From: Citrobacter braakii
GTDB lineage: Bacteria; Pseudomonadota; Gammaproteobacteria; Enterobacterales; Enterobacteriaceae
Assembly (NCBI RefSeq): GCF_002075345.1
Contig: NZ_NAEW01000003.1
Coordinates: forward strand, 478,441-542,440
Length of the DNA stretch: 64,000 bases
Direction of reading: 5' to 3'
Both the position numbers and the translations under genes were made by a program. This document shows positions 29,061 to 37,773 of the stretch, piece after piece; the first letter of the stretch is position 1, and the number at the start of each line of letters is the position of its first letter. Below the pieces are notes generated by a model. It worked only from the letters and a program-made list of their open reading frames with translations, ran no database searches and was not told where the DNA came from.

Positions 29061-29105
29061 GAATTCGAGCCGAAGAAAAGAGGAAAGAAGACAACCTTAG
29101 CAAGG

Positions 29106-29125
29106 TTGTGTACATTTGTACACAA
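29106..29125. promoter_or_regulatory. Palindromic operator between ybjJ and rcdA
   Basis: TTGTGTACATTTGTACACAA: perfect 8-bp arms with a 4-bp spacer, centred between divergent ybjJ and the TetR-type regulator gene rcdA. TetR-family regulators usually bind such sites next to their own gene, so RcdA is the likely ligand (inference). Confidence 0.65.
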
Positions 29126-29145
29126 ATGCAAGAAGAGGTAATGCA

Positions 29146-29706
29146 GTGCGACGTGCGAACGATCCGCAGCGGCGGGAAAAAATAGTTCAGGCGACTCTGG
29201 ATGCGGTAATAGCCCATGGTATTCATGCGGTTACACATCGGAAGATTGCGACAATTGCTCAGGTGCCCTTGGGTTCTATGACCTATTACTTTTCGGGAAT
29301 TGATGAGCTTTTAATGGAGGCGTTTGAGCGTTTTACTGACAGGATGATGCTGCAGTATCAGGCTTTTTTTGCCGACGTTGCGGATGCGTCGCAGGCTTGC
29401 CATGCGATTACCGATATGATTTACAGCTCCCAGGTCACGACACCCGATAACATGGAACTCATGTATCAGCTGTATGCCTTCGCCAGCCGTAAACCGGCAC
29501 TAAAAACGGTGATGCAAAACTGGATGTTACGCAGCCAACAAACGCTGGAGCAGTGGTTTGCTCCGGTTACGGCGCGGGCGCTGGATGCGTTTATTGAAGG
29601 GATGACGCTGCATTTTGTCACGGACAAAAAACCACTGCGGCGAGAAGATATCTTGCTGATGGTGGAGCGTATTGCGGGGTTGCCCGCGACGGTCAGCTGT
29701 GCGTAG
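29146..29706 (+). CDS. rcdA: TetR-family regulator RcdA (YbjK)
   Basis: 186 residues; E. coli RcdA has 178. The N-terminal TetR helix-turn-helix is ...[21 protein letters not shown] at about residues 28-48. In E. coli it activates csgD, the curli and biofilm regulator, and other stress genes. The start is GTG at 29146 behind an AGAGG site, giving [10 protein letters not shown] as in E. coli; an in-frame ATG at 29116 lies inside the operator. The C-terminus (LPATVSCA) overlaps the convergent SDR gene by 14 bp. Confidence 0.92.
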   Translation: MRRANDPQRREKIVQATLDAVIAHGIHAVTHRKIATIAQVPLGSMTYYFSGIDELLMEAFERFTDRMMLQYQAFFADVADASQACHAITDMIYSSQVTTPDNMELMYQLYAFASRKPALKTVMQNWMLRSQQTLEQWFAPVTARALDAFIEGMTLHFVTDKKPLRREDILLMVERIAGLPATVSCA

Positions 29707-30490
29707 CGCCGCCGGTTATATTCACCACCGTTGCGGTGATTGCTCCGGCATGGTCTGAAGCCAGAAAGGTCATTACCTCAGCGATTTGTGCAAGCGTAGG
29801 TAGGCGCCCAAGCATGGTACTTTGCGCCGCACCAGCTAACCATTGTGCGACGGTAATACCCATTGACTGCGCTTTAGCAGTAAAAATTTCCCCGGTATAG
29901 GAACCGGCCTGAACGGCATCCACAATCGCATGCGAGCGCACGCCGACGACCCGAATATTCGCCGGCCCCAGTTCGCTGGCAAGCGCTTTAATAAAGGCCT
30001 CTGTTCCCGCACAGCCAACGATGTGTCCCAGATGTCCAGGCATCGCCATCGGGGCCGCGGGCGCAACAACGGTGAGAATGACGCCAGCACGATTGCCGCC
30101 CATGTGTGGTGTTACGGCTTTTGCGATATTGAACTGCGCCGAGAGGAAAGGGGTGATACCGCTCATAAACTCAGAAAGGGATAATGCCTCGATGCGTTTG
30201 CCCTGTTCATGCATAAAGCCGGTTGCGTTAACCACCACATCTATTCCACCGGTTTGCTGCGCAAGGTGAGTAACTTGTTTTGAGGTACCGTATTCGTCGA
30301 GGACATCGGTGACAAAGGTTTCGACGGCACCGCCCGCGGTTCGAATGCTACTGGCCGCCCAATCCAGCTTTTCCTGACTGCGCGCGCCCAGATACACATG
30401 AGCGCCTTCACGCGCCATAGCATGCGCAACTGCACTGCCTATAGCGCCGCTGCCACCGAAAATTACCGCGACTTTGCCTGCGAGTAACAT
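29693..30490 (-). CDS. Short-chain dehydrogenase/reductase homologue with degenerate active site
   Basis: 265 residues with a Rossmann fold. The nucleotide motif GGSGAIGSA (residues 12-20) is followed by the NATG-like segment VVNATGF, and the C-terminal part is SDR-like ([35 protein letters not shown]). The usual catalytic Ser, Tyr and Lys align with Ala143, His156 and Cys160 (HIVGC), so it is unlikely to be a normal oxidoreductase. The ATG at 30490 follows AGGTGG; a GTG at 30499 is less likely. It lies between rcdA and rybB, where E. coli has no gene. Function unknown. Confidence 0.85.
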   Translation of the reverse strand: MLLAGKVAVIFGGSGAIGSAVAHAMAREGAHVYLGARSQEKLDWAASSIRTAGGAVETFVTDVLDEYGTSKQVTHLAQQTGGIDVVVNATGFMHEQGKRIEALSLSEFMSGITPFLSAQFNIAKAVTPHMGGNRAGVILTVVAPAAPMAMPGHLGHIVGCAGTEAFIKALASELGPANIRVVGVRSHAIVDAVQAGSYTGEIFTAKAQSMGITVAQWLAGAAQSTMLGRLPTLAQIAEVMTFLASDHAGAITATVVNITGGATHS

Positions 30491-30602
30491 AGCAACCACC
30501 TATTACCTTTAGCTCTGACTAAAAGTATGCGTCATAACCGGCATGCTGCAAATGTGAGAGAGTTTCGGGGGAGGGAGTCAGCGAACGCAAAATTCAGGCA
30601 AC

Positions 30603-30681
30603 AAAAAACCCATCAACCTTGAACCAAAACGGCGGGGTTGATGGGCTCCACAAATTGGGGACATCAAAGAAAAGCAGTGGC
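30603..30681 (-). ncRNA. rybB: Small RNA RybB
   Basis: 79 nt, nearly identical to E. coli and Salmonella RybB. It begins GCCACTGCTTTTCTTTGATG, the seed that pairs with outer-membrane-protein mRNAs, and ends with a hairpin (AACCTTGATGGG type stem) and TTTTTT terminator. It is Hfq-dependent and, with MicA, lowers porin synthesis under envelope stress. It sits upstream of the SDR gene and after ybjL, its usual place between ybjK and ybjL. Confidence 0.96.
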
Positions 30682-30686
30682 AATAG

Positions 30687-30715
30687 TTATGACTGACGTC
30701 TTGAAGAAAAGTTCT
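30687..30715 (-). promoter_or_regulatory. Sigma-E promoter of rybB
   Basis: On the minus strand AGAACTT (30715-30709) and TCATAA (30692-30687) are separated by 16 bp, close to the sigma-E consensus GGAACTT-N16-TCTGA/TCAAA. The RybB 5' end lies 6 bases further on. Confidence 0.8.
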
Positions 30716-30757
30716 GCTTACCTGCAAAAAATTTTCGTTTAAGAGTAAATTTCAGCG

Positions 30758-32443
30758 CTAACCAAGCCCAGGCCAGACAATGACGATGAGTGTCCCCGCT
30801 AATGTCAGCAGTACGTTGGCAATTGCGTAGGTCCCGGCATAGCCTAATGCGGGGATGTTGCTGCGTGCCGTATCGCTGATGATTTCCATTGCCGGAGCGC
30901 AGGTACGCGCGCCCATCATGGCGCCAAAAAGCAGGGCGCGGTTCATGCGCAATACGTAAGCACCGAATAAGAAACAGATGACAACCGGCACCAGGCTGAC
31001 AACCAGGCCGGCAATCAGCATTTGACCACCCACGGCGCCAAGGCCATTGCCAATGCCGCTGCCCGCGCTTAAACCGACGCCTGCCATAAATACCATCAGG
31101 CCAAACTCTTTGACCATGTTCAGCGCCCCCTGTGGGATATAGCCAAACGTTGGATGGTTGGCACGCAGGAAGCCCAACATTATCCCGGCGAATAGCAGTC
31201 CAGCCGCGTTCCCGATGCCGAAGCTGAAATTACTGAACTGGAAGGTGATCATCCCGATCATCAGACCGATGATAAAGAAGGCGCAGAAGGCCAGCAGATC
31301 GGTCACCTGACTGTGAATGGAAATGAAGCCGATACGATCGGCAATGGTTTTGACGCGGCGAGCATCCCCACTGACCTGCAGCACGTCGCCTTTATTAAGC
31401 ACGACGTTATCATCGATAGGCATTTCAATCTGGCTACGGATCACGCGGTTGAGAAAACAGCCGTGATCGGTCAGTTTCAACTGGGCCAGGCGGCGGCCAA
31501 CGGCATTGTGGTTTTTCACCACAATCTCTTCAGTGACGATGCGCATATCGAGCAGATCGCGATCGAACACCTCTTTACCATTACGGAAGCTGGGATCGAG
31601 GCGGGCATGTGCATCAGGATAACCCACCAGGGCTATCTCATCGCCCATTTGCAGTACCGCGTCGCCATCCGGGTTGGCCAGGATGCCGTTGCGACGGATG
31701 CGTTCAATGTAACAACCGGTCTGGCGATAGATACCCAGCTCGCGCAGATTTTTGCCATCGGCCCATGCCACCAGTTCCGGGCCAACGCGATAGGCACGAA
31801 TTACCGGCAGATAAACCTTACGGTTGGCATCAGTGTCCAGACCTCGTTCACGTGCGATTTGTTGGGCGCTGGTTTGCAGATCCTGATGCTGAAGTTTCGG
31901 CAGGTAGCGCGCGCCAACAATCAGACTGACCAAACCAATCAAATAGGTGAGCGCATAACCGAGACTCAGGTTATCGAGGGCGGTTGAAAGCGATGTCCCC
32001 GACATTCCGGAATGGCGCAAGGTGTCACCCGCGCCGACCAGCACCGGCGTTGAGGTCATCGAGCCGGCCAGCATACCTGCCGTCAGGCCGATGTCCCAGC
32101 CAAATAGCTTACCCAGCCCCAGGGCGATCAGCATGGCGCTGCCGACCATCACCAGAGCAAGCATTAGATAATTTTTCCCATCGCGAAAAAAAATCGAAAA
32201 AAAGTTGGGACCGGCTTCGACGCCGACACAAAAAATAAACAGCATAAAGCCGAGATTTAATGCATCGGTGTTAATACTAAAGTGCTGTTGACCTAATAAT
32301 AGGGACACCACTAAAACGCCAATGGAATTACCGAGTTGGACTGAACCCAGACGTAATTTACCCAGACACAGGCCCAGTGCCAGGACCACAAATAATAACA
32401 GGATGTAATTCCCATTTAACAAATCTGCGACGTTTATATTCAC
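30758..32443 (-). CDS. ybjL: AspT/YidE-family transporter YbjL
   Basis: 561 residues, as in E. coli. Integral inner-membrane protein with two membrane halves of about five helices each. They are separated by two RCK_C (TrkA-C) domains (about residues 200-375, including [15 protein letters not shown] and [13 protein letters not shown]). Aspartate:alanine exchanger family; substrate not known here. The start is GTG with a weak ribosome site. Confidence 0.94.
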   Translation of the reverse strand: MNINVADLLNGNYILLLFVVLALGLCLGKLRLGSVQLGNSIGVLVVSLLLGQQHFSINTDALNLGFMLFIFCVGVEAGPNFFSIFFRDGKNYLMLALVMVGSAMLIALGLGKLFGWDIGLTAGMLAGSMTSTPVLVGAGDTLRHSGMSGTSLSTALDNLSLGYALTYLIGLVSLIVGARYLPKLQHQDLQTSAQQIARERGLDTDANRKVYLPVIRAYRVGPELVAWADGKNLRELGIYRQTGCYIERIRRNGILANPDGDAVLQMGDEIALVGYPDAHARLDPSFRNGKEVFDRDLLDMRIVTEEIVVKNHNAVGRRLAQLKLTDHGCFLNRVIRSQIEMPIDDNVVLNKGDVLQVSGDARRVKTIADRIGFISIHSQVTDLLAFCAFFIIGLMIGMITFQFSNFSFGIGNAAGLLFAGIMLGFLRANHPTFGYIPQGALNMVKEFGLMVFMAGVGLSAGSGIGNGLGAVGGQMLIAGLVVSLVPVVICFLFGAYVLRMNRALLFGAMMGARTCAPAMEIISDTARSNIPALGYAGTYAIANVLLTLAGTLIVIVWPGLG

Positions 32444-32712
32444 GGAGACTAACTTCTTGTTTACTAGTAAGCTATTGAAAGAAATGGCAATTTACGCTAA
32501 TGTTTTTGCCAGAAATTAAGGGGCGACAGCTTCGTACACAGCCCCAAATAATGCAGCATAACAATATATGCGGTTAGTTTAATCTCATTACGTATCAACG
32601 GCTATAAGAATCGTGTGAGTGTGTTTTTGGCATGGAATGCCTGGTTACTTTATCTGACTGGACGCCTGCGGGCGAAAAGAGTGTTCGATAGAGAATGTGT
32701 CAGGAGGAACAA

Positions 32713-33093
32713 TTGAAACATAAGCAAAGTTGGGCGGGTGCGGTCTGCTGCTTTGTGCTCTTTATTGTGGTGTGTCTTTCATTAACGCTGAACGTGAAAG
32801 GGGCATTCAGAGCGGCAGGGCATCCTGAGGTCGGATTGTTGTTTTTTATCCTGCCTGGTGCTGCAGCAAGCTTTTTCTCCCATCGTCGGGAGGTGCTCAA
32901 ACCCCTTCTTGGTGCCATGTTGGCGGCGCCGTGCTGTCTGTTACTGATGCGGTTCGTTTTTATGCCGACGCGTTCATTGTGGCAAGAGCTGGCGTGGTTG
33001 TTTAGTGCGGTGTTTTGGTGCGCGCTTGGCGCATTGTGTTTTTTGTTTATCAGCAACTTGTTCAATCAGCATCATCGACGGAAAAAGAACTGA
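32713..33093 (+). CDS. ybjM: Inner-membrane protein YbjM
   Basis: 126 residues (E. coli 125) with about four hydrophobic segments; function unknown. The TTG at 32713, five bases after a strong AGGAGG site, gives the E. coli start MKHKQ. An in-frame ATG at 32695 would put the ribosome site inside the gene. Divergent from ybjL across 269 bp that show no clear sites. Confidence 0.88.
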   Translation: MKHKQSWAGAVCCFVLFIVVCLSLTLNVKGAFRAAGHPEVGLLFFILPGAAASFFSHRREVLKPLLGAMLAAPCCLLLMRFVFMPTRSLWQELAWLFSAVFWCALGALCFLFISNLFNQHHRRKKN

Positions 33094-33095
33094 AG

Positions 33096-33116
33096 ACGCC
33101 CTCCAGCGGAGGGCGT
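33096..33116. terminator. Hairpin between ybjM and grxA
   Basis: ACGCCCTCC and GGAGGGCGT form a perfect 9-bp stem with a 3-base loop between convergent genes. No T run follows on either strand. Confidence 0.55.
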
Positions 33117-33127
33117 AGAAACGGCGA

Positions 33128-33391
33128 TCAGGCGAACAGATTCATGTTCTCTTTTGCCCACGCTTCAAAATCCGTGCAGCCGCCGATGTGTTTTTGATCA
33201 ACAAAAATCTGCGGAACGGTTTCAACTGGCTTACCTACCGTCTTTTCCAGATCGGCTTTCGTAATACCTTCGGCATGGATATCAATGTAGCGGAAGTTAA
33301 AATCGTCATGCTCATTGCTTAATTTTTCTGCTAATTCTTTTGCGCGCACGCAATACGGGCACCCTGGACGACCAAAAATAACGGCAAACAT
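33128..33391 (-). CDS. grxA: Glutaredoxin 1 GrxA
   Basis: 87 residues. Glutathione-dependent dithiol reductase for ribonucleotide reductase, OxyR and other disulfides. Active-site Cys11-Pro-Tyr-Cys14; cis-Pro segment ETVPQIFVD; glutathione-binding GGCTDF. An extra Cys replaces the Tyr of E. coli (GGYTDF), and the C-terminus is two residues longer. Divergent from ybjC. An OxyR site is expected upstream, but I cannot define it with confidence. Confidence 0.96.
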   Translation of the reverse strand: MFAVIFGRPGCPYCVRAKELAEKLSNEHDDFNFRYIDIHAEGITKADLEKTVGKPVETVPQIFVDQKHIGGCTDFEAWAKENMNLFA

Positions 33392-33530
33392 CTCTCTCTC
33401 CTCGAACTTATCAGGCCGGATGGCAATACTTGTTATGATGCCGCGATTTGTGACAGATGAAAAGCAGGTTCAGCCTGTTGCTTTGATATCCTCAAGCTAT
33501 AACTGTTAAACACGACAAGCCGGAACGTTT

Positions 33531-33536
33531 TATAAT
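33531..33536 (+). promoter_or_regulatory. -10 element of the ybjC-nfsA-rimK-ybjN operon
   Basis: A perfect TATAAT lies 28 bp upstream of the ybjC ATG. No good -35 is seen at the right distance, which fits activator dependence. In E. coli this operon is SoxS/MarA-activated. Confidence 0.5.
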
Positions 33537-33563
33537 GAAAGCCATTTCGCCGGGAGGCCGCTT

Positions 33564-33854
33564 ATGCGCGCAATTGGTGCATTACCCAAAAGCGTATTGA
33601 TGCTGGAAATAATCGGGATGGTTTTGTTATCGCTGGCGCTGCTATCGCTTAACGATTACCTCACTTTACCCGCACCGCTTGGCAGTCCGTTAGCCTGCGT
33701 GGTGATGATATTTCTGGGTGTGCTGCTGATGCTTCCCGCCGCGGTGGTATTAACGTGGCGTATTGCTCAACTGGTTGCGCCGCAGCTGATGTCACGAACC
33801 CCCGGTGATTCTTCACGTTCAGACAGAGAAAAAAGAGATGACGCCAACCATTGA
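33564..33854 (+). CDS. ybjC: Small membrane protein YbjC
   Basis: 96 residues (E. coli 95), two or three hydrophobic segments (MVLLSLALLSL, CVVMIFLGVLLMLPAAVVLTW) and a hydrophilic tail. Function unknown. GGGAGG ribosome site. Its 3' end overlaps nfsA by 17 bp, the first junction of a four-gene operon. Confidence 0.9.
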   Translation: MRAIGALPKSVLMLEIIGMVLLSLALLSLNDYLTLPAPLGSPLACVVMIFLGVLLMLPAAVVLTWRIAQLVAPQLMSRTPGDSSRSDREKRDDANH

Positions 33855-34560
33855 TTTACTTCGTAGCCACCGTTCCATTCGCCATTTCACCGATGATGCC
33901 ATTTCGGATGCGCAGCGGGAGGCGATTATTGCCGCCGCTCAGGGGACCTCAAGCTCCAGTTTTTTACAATGCACAACCATCGTTCGCATAACGGATAACG
34001 CCCTGCGTGAATCACTGGCTACTTTATCCGGCGGACAAAAACATGTGGCGCAGGCTGCCGAGTTCTGGGTGTTTTGCGCTGACTTTAATCGCCATTTGCA
34101 GATTTGCCCTGACGCGCAACTCGGGCTGGCGGAACAGCTGCTACTGGGCGTTGTTGATACCGCGATGATGGCGCAAAATGCGCTGACGGCGGCAGAGTCT
34201 TTGGGGCTTGGCGGCGTGTTTATTGGCGGTCTGCGAAATAATATTGAGCCGGTCACTGAACTGCTGAAGCTTCCGCAACATGTTCTGCCGTTGTTTGGGC
34301 TATGCCTCGGCTGGCCTGCTGATAACCCGGATATCAAGCCGCGACTGCCAGCGTCGCTTGTGGTGCACGAAAATCAGTATCAGCCACTCAACAAAGACGT
34401 TTTGTCGCAATATGATGAGCAGCTCGCGCAGTACTATCTGACCCGCGGGAGCAATACGCGCCGTGACACCTGGAGCGACCATATTCGCCGTACCATCATT
34501 AAAGAAAGTCGTCCCTTTATCCTGGAATATTTGCATAAACAGGGATGGGCTACGCGCTAA
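33838..34560 (+). CDS. nfsA: Oxygen-insensitive NADPH nitroreductase NfsA
   Basis: 240 residues, as in E. coli. FMN-dependent two-electron nitroreductase that activates nitrofurans and metronidazole-type drugs and reduces quinones. N-terminal [11 protein letters not shown] and SSSSFLQ bind [16 protein letters not shown] and [11 protein letters not shown] are family motifs. ATG at 33838 chosen from the E. coli start MTPTI; it lies inside the end of ybjC. Loss-of-function here would give nitrofuran resistance; the frame is intact. Confidence 0.96.
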   Translation: MTPTIDLLRSHRSIRHFTDDAISDAQREAIIAAAQGTSSSSFLQCTTIVRITDNALRESLATLSGGQKHVAQAAEFWVFCADFNRHLQICPDAQLGLAEQLLLGVVDTAMMAQNALTAAESLGLGGVFIGGLRNNIEPVTELLKLPQHVLPLFGLCLGWPADNPDIKPRLPASLVVHENQYQPLNKDVLSQYDEQLAQYYLTRGSNTRRDTWSDHIRRTIIKESRPFILEYLHKQGWATR

Positions 34561-34619
34561 AGATTTTAACGCAGTGTATGATACGCCAGCTTTTACCAGG
34601 TCATTCAGAGAGGTGCAGG

Positions 34620-35522
34620 GTGAAAATTGCCATTTTGTCCCGGGACGGAACGCTCTATTCTTGTAAGCGCCTGCGTGAAGCGGCGATGCAGCGTGGTCAC
34701 CTGGTTGAAATTATCGATCCCCTTTCTTGCTATATGAACATCAGCCCGGCGGCGTCCTCTATTCATTACAAGGGCCGCCAGCTTCCTCATTTCGATGCAG
34801 TGATCCCAAGGATTGGTTCAGCGATTACCTTTTACGGTACTGCGGCGTTGCGCCAGTTTGAGATGCTGGGTAGCTATCCGCTGAATGAGTCGGTAGCGAT
34901 TACGCGTGCGCGCGATAAGCTGCGTTCGCTGCAGTTGCTGGCGCGTCAGGGAATCGATTTACCCATCACCGGGATTGCTCACTCTCCGGACGATACCAGC
35001 GACATGATTGACATGGTTGGCGGCGCGCCGCTGGTGGTAAAACTGGTTGAAGGTACGCAGGGGATCGGCGTGGTACTGGCGGAAACGCGGCAGGCCGCAG
35101 AAAGCGTGGTGGATGCCTTTCGTGGGTTGAATGCCCATATACTGGTTCAGGAATATATCAAAGAAGCGAAAGGGCGAGATATTCGCTGTTTCGTGGTCGG
35201 TGACGAGGTGGTGGCCGCCATTGAGCGCCGGGCCAAAGAAGGTGATTTTCGTTCTAATCTCCATCGCGGTGGGGTTGCCACTATTGCGAATATCACGCCG
35301 CGGGAAAGGGAAATTGCGCTCAAAGCCGCTCAGACAATGGGTCTGGACGTTGCTGGCGTTGATATTCTGCGTGCTGAACGTGGGCCGCTGGTCATGGAGG
35401 TCAACGCTTCTCCTGGCCTGGAAGGGGTGGAGAAAACTACCGGAATAGACATTGCCGGCAAGATGATCCAGTGGATTGAGCGTCACGCTACGCCTGAATT
35501 TTGCCTTAAAATCGGCGGCTAA
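34620..35522 (+). CDS. rimK: Ribosomal protein S6 glutamate ligase RimK
   Basis: 300 residues, ATP-grasp enzyme that adds Glu residues to the C-terminus of ribosomal protein S6 and makes poly-glutamate. Motifs: [16 protein letters not shown] (ATP loop near residue 140), [15 protein letters not shown], and [12 protein letters not shown] (metal-binding Glu and Asn). The start is GTG at 34620 behind AGAGG, giving [10 protein letters not shown]; upstream in-frame ATGs overlap nfsA and are not conserved. Confidence 0.96.
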   Translation: MKIAILSRDGTLYSCKRLREAAMQRGHLVEIIDPLSCYMNISPAASSIHYKGRQLPHFDAVIPRIGSAITFYGTAALRQFEMLGSYPLNESVAITRARDKLRSLQLLARQGIDLPITGIAHSPDDTSDMIDMVGGAPLVVKLVEGTQGIGVVLAETRQAAESVVDAFRGLNAHILVQEYIKEAKGRDIRCFVVGDEVVAAIERRAKEGDFRSNLHRGGVATIANITPREREIALKAAQTMGLDVAGVDILRAERGPLVMEVNASPGLEGVEKTTGIDIAGKMIQWIERHATPEFCLKIGG

Positions 35523-35612
35523 GCACAATATCGATTGCGATCGTAGTATGACACGCTCTTTTTGCGTAAGCTGTGCCGGTATTTTTTTCATCAATAGAGG
35601 TCGCACATTATT

Positions 35613-36089
35613 ATGACATCACTGGTCGTTCCCACTCTGGATACGTTGCGTCAATGGCTCGACGACCTGGGCATGAGTTTTTTTGAATGCGATACCTGTC
35701 AGGCGCTGCATTTGCCGCACATGCAGAATTTTGACGGCATCTTTGATGCAAAAGTTGATTTGGTCGATAACGTCATTCTGTTTTCCGCGATGGCAGAAGT
35801 CAGACCTTCTGCACTACTGCCGCTGGCCGCTGATCTGTCTGCGATTAACGCCAGTTCACTGACGGTGAAAGCCTTTCTGGATATGCAGGATGATAATCTG
35901 CCAAAGCTGGTGGTCTGCCAGTCTTTATCCGTTATCCCGGGCGTGACGTTTGAGCAGTTCGAATATTTTGTTCGCCAGAGTGAAGAGCAAATATCGATGG
36001 TGATCCTCGAGGCCGGTGCGCATCAGCTGTTATTTAACGCTGAAGAAGATGCGCAAAACAGCAACGCCGAAGTTCATTTCCTCCATTAA
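35613..36089 (+). CDS. ybjN: YbjN family protein (type III secretion chaperone-like fold)
   Basis: 158 residues, as in E. coli YbjN, a putative sensory or regulatory protein affecting motility, biofilm and stress responses when overproduced. No catalytic motif is seen. Last gene of ybjC-nfsA-rimK-ybjN, 90 bp after rimK; a terminator follows. Confidence 0.93.
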   Translation: MTSLVVPTLDTLRQWLDDLGMSFFECDTCQALHLPHMQNFDGIFDAKVDLVDNVILFSAMAEVRPSALLPLAADLSAINASSLTVKAFLDMQDDNLPKLVVCQSLSVIPGVTFEQFEYFVRQSEEQISMVILEAGAHQLLFNAEEDAQNSNAEVHFLH

Positions 36090-36115
36090 TTCTTCCTGAA
36101 TCTGGACATATATTG

Positions 36116-36155
36116 CGCAGCCGCTGCCAAAGCGGTTGCGTATTGCCTGTTTTTA
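36116..36155 (+). terminator. Terminator after ybjN
   Basis: CGCAGCCGCT (36116-36125) pairs with AGCGGTTGCG (36131-36140), including one G-T pair, followed by TATTGCCTGTTTTT. Confidence 0.7.
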
Positions 36156-36336
36156 TTCTGCATTTAACCGTTCATTAAAGAATTATTCACCTTCATTCAG
36201 CGACTTCCGCTGTATGTCATAGACAATTCATGCATAAAAAATTGATAAAAGACGTTTTTTAATCTGGGCTATATCCACAAATCCTGGCTAAAGTTATTCT
36301 TGCGAAGCTTATCAACGTCATCATTCAAACAGCCCC

Positions 36337-36465
36337 TTGTGGCCTGACCTGTGGCCACAATGCATATTGAATGCATGGGCGGATAACAGCGCGCAATAGC
36401 GGCGTGAGGAGAGGCCTCTCTTTTCATGGGTGCCGCTTGAAAGAATATGCACGTTTCTTGCATAT
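36337..36465. promoter_or_regulatory. potF upstream region: three palindromes and a sigma-54-like element
   Basis: The 433-bp ybjN-potF gap holds TTGTGGCC/GGCCACAA (36337-36360), TGCATATTGAATGCA (36361-36375) and ATATGCA/TGCATAT (36445-36465). The last includes TGCACGTTTCTTGCA, close to the sigma-54 consensus TGGCACG-N4-TTGCA with one G of the -24 pair changed. Both TGCA-N7-TGCA palindromes have the same spacing. They suggest regulated potFGHI transcription, perhaps nitrogen control; the regulator is not identified. Confidence 0.45.
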
Positions 36466-36522
36466 CATTAGAGTGTGACATTTTTGTTCGTTTGTTAACG
36501 AACTTTCAGAAGGAAAGAGATT

Positions 36523-37635
36523 ATGACCGCCTTAAATAAACGATGGTTACCAGGCCTGGTTGCGGGTGCTCTGATGGCCATCTCTGCTGGCACGCTCGCT
36601 GCTGAACAAAAAACGCTGCATATTTATAACTGGTCTGATTATATTGCCCCAGATACGGTGGCTAATTTTGAAAAAGAGACCGGAATTAAAGTTATTTATG
36701 ACGTATTTGATTCCAATGAAGTGCTGGAAGGTAAGCTCATGGCTGGCAGTACCGGCTTTGACCTTGTCGTTCCATCCGCCAGTTTCCTTGAGCGTCAACT
36801 GACCGCGGGCGTCTTCCAACCGCTGGATAAGAGCAAATTGCCTGGCTGGAAAAAACTCGATCCTGAATTGCTGAAGCTGGTGGGTAAACACGATCCGGAC
36901 AACAAGTTTGCGATGCCGTATATGTGGGCAACAACCGGTATTGGCTATAACGTGGATAAAGTGAAAGCGGTACTGGGGCCGGATGCGCCGGTTAATAGCT
37001 GGGATCTGATCCTCAAGCCAGAAAATCTGGAAAAACTCAAAAGCTGCGGCGTCTCTTTCCTCGACGCGCCCGAAGAAGTGTTTGCCACCGTGCTGAATTA
37101 TTTGGGTAAAGATCCAAACAGTACCAAAGCGGATGATTACACCGGACCGGCAACCGATCTGCTGTTGAAACTGCGCCCGAATATTCGCTACTTCCACTCC
37201 TCGCAGTACATTAACGACCTGGCAAACGGTGATACCTGCGTGGCGATTGGCTGGGCCGGGGATGTATGGCAGGCGGCAAACCGGGCGAAAGAAGCGAAAA
37301 ATGGCGTCAATATTTCCTTCTCAATTCCTAAGGAAGGTGCGATGGCCTTCTTTGATGTGTTCGCGATGCCAGCCGATGCGAAAAACAAAGACGAAGCCTA
37401 TCAGTTCCTCAACTACCTGCTGCGCCCTGATGTAATTGCGCATATTTCTGACCACGTGTTCTATGCCAATGCCAACAAAGAAGCGACAGCACTGGTCAGC
37501 CAGGACGTTCGCGACAACCCGGGCATTTACCCGCCTGCCGATGTCCGCGCCAAGCTGTTCACGCTGAAAGTACAGGATCCGAAGATCGACCGTGTACGTA
37601 CTCGCGCCTGGACGAAGGTAAAAAGCGGGAAATAA
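36523..37635 (+). CDS. potF: Putrescine-binding periplasmic protein PotF
   Basis: 370 residues, as in E. coli. Binds putrescine (and spermidine weakly) for the PotGHI importer. Signal peptide MTALNKRWLPGLVAGALMAI... cleaved after LAA/EQK. Spermidine/putrescine binding protein features: IYNWSDYIAPDT, YDVFDSNE, YMWATTGIGYN and SIPKEGAM. An AAGGAAAG ribosome site precedes the ATG. First gene of potFGHI, followed by hairpins that probably raise its expression over potGHI. Confidence 0.97.
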   Translation: MTALNKRWLPGLVAGALMAISAGTLAAEQKTLHIYNWSDYIAPDTVANFEKETGIKVIYDVFDSNEVLEGKLMAGSTGFDLVVPSASFLERQLTAGVFQPLDKSKLPGWKKLDPELLKLVGKHDPDNKFAMPYMWATTGIGYNVDKVKAVLGPDAPVNSWDLILKPENLEKLKSCGVSFLDAPEEVFATVLNYLGKDPNSTKADDYTGPATDLLLKLRPNIRYFHSSQYINDLANGDTCVAIGWAGDVWQAANRAKEAKNGVNISFSIPKEGAMAFFDVFAMPADAKNKDEAYQFLNYLLRPDVIAHISDHVFYANANKEATALVSQDVRDNPGIYPPADVRAKLFTLKVQDPKIDRVRTRAWTKVKSGK

Positions 37636-37654
37636 CCCGATGTACGGGACGTGA

Positions 37655-37732
37655 CCCGGCAGGATTTACGCCTGCCGGGCAGTGTTGATCCCGGACACAT
37701 ATAACCCGGCAATACGCACCACTGTGGTGCGT
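37655..37732 (+). promoter_or_regulatory. Two stem-loops between potF and potG
   Basis: CCCGGCAG/CTGCCGGG (37655-37679, 8-bp stem) and ACGCACCA/TGGTGCGT (37714-37732, 8-bp stem, 3-base loop). Neither has a strong T run. They are probably mRNA-stabilising or partial-termination signals, giving more binding protein than permease. Confidence 0.6.
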
Positions 37733-37773
37733 TATTTGCACCGTTTCTTTGTTTTATGCCGGAGAGCGCCTAA

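Noticed and set aside
36361..36375. NtrC binding site TGCATATTGAATGCA
   Set aside because: The half-sites are two bases closer than in the 17-bp NtrC consensus; kept only as an unassigned palindrome.
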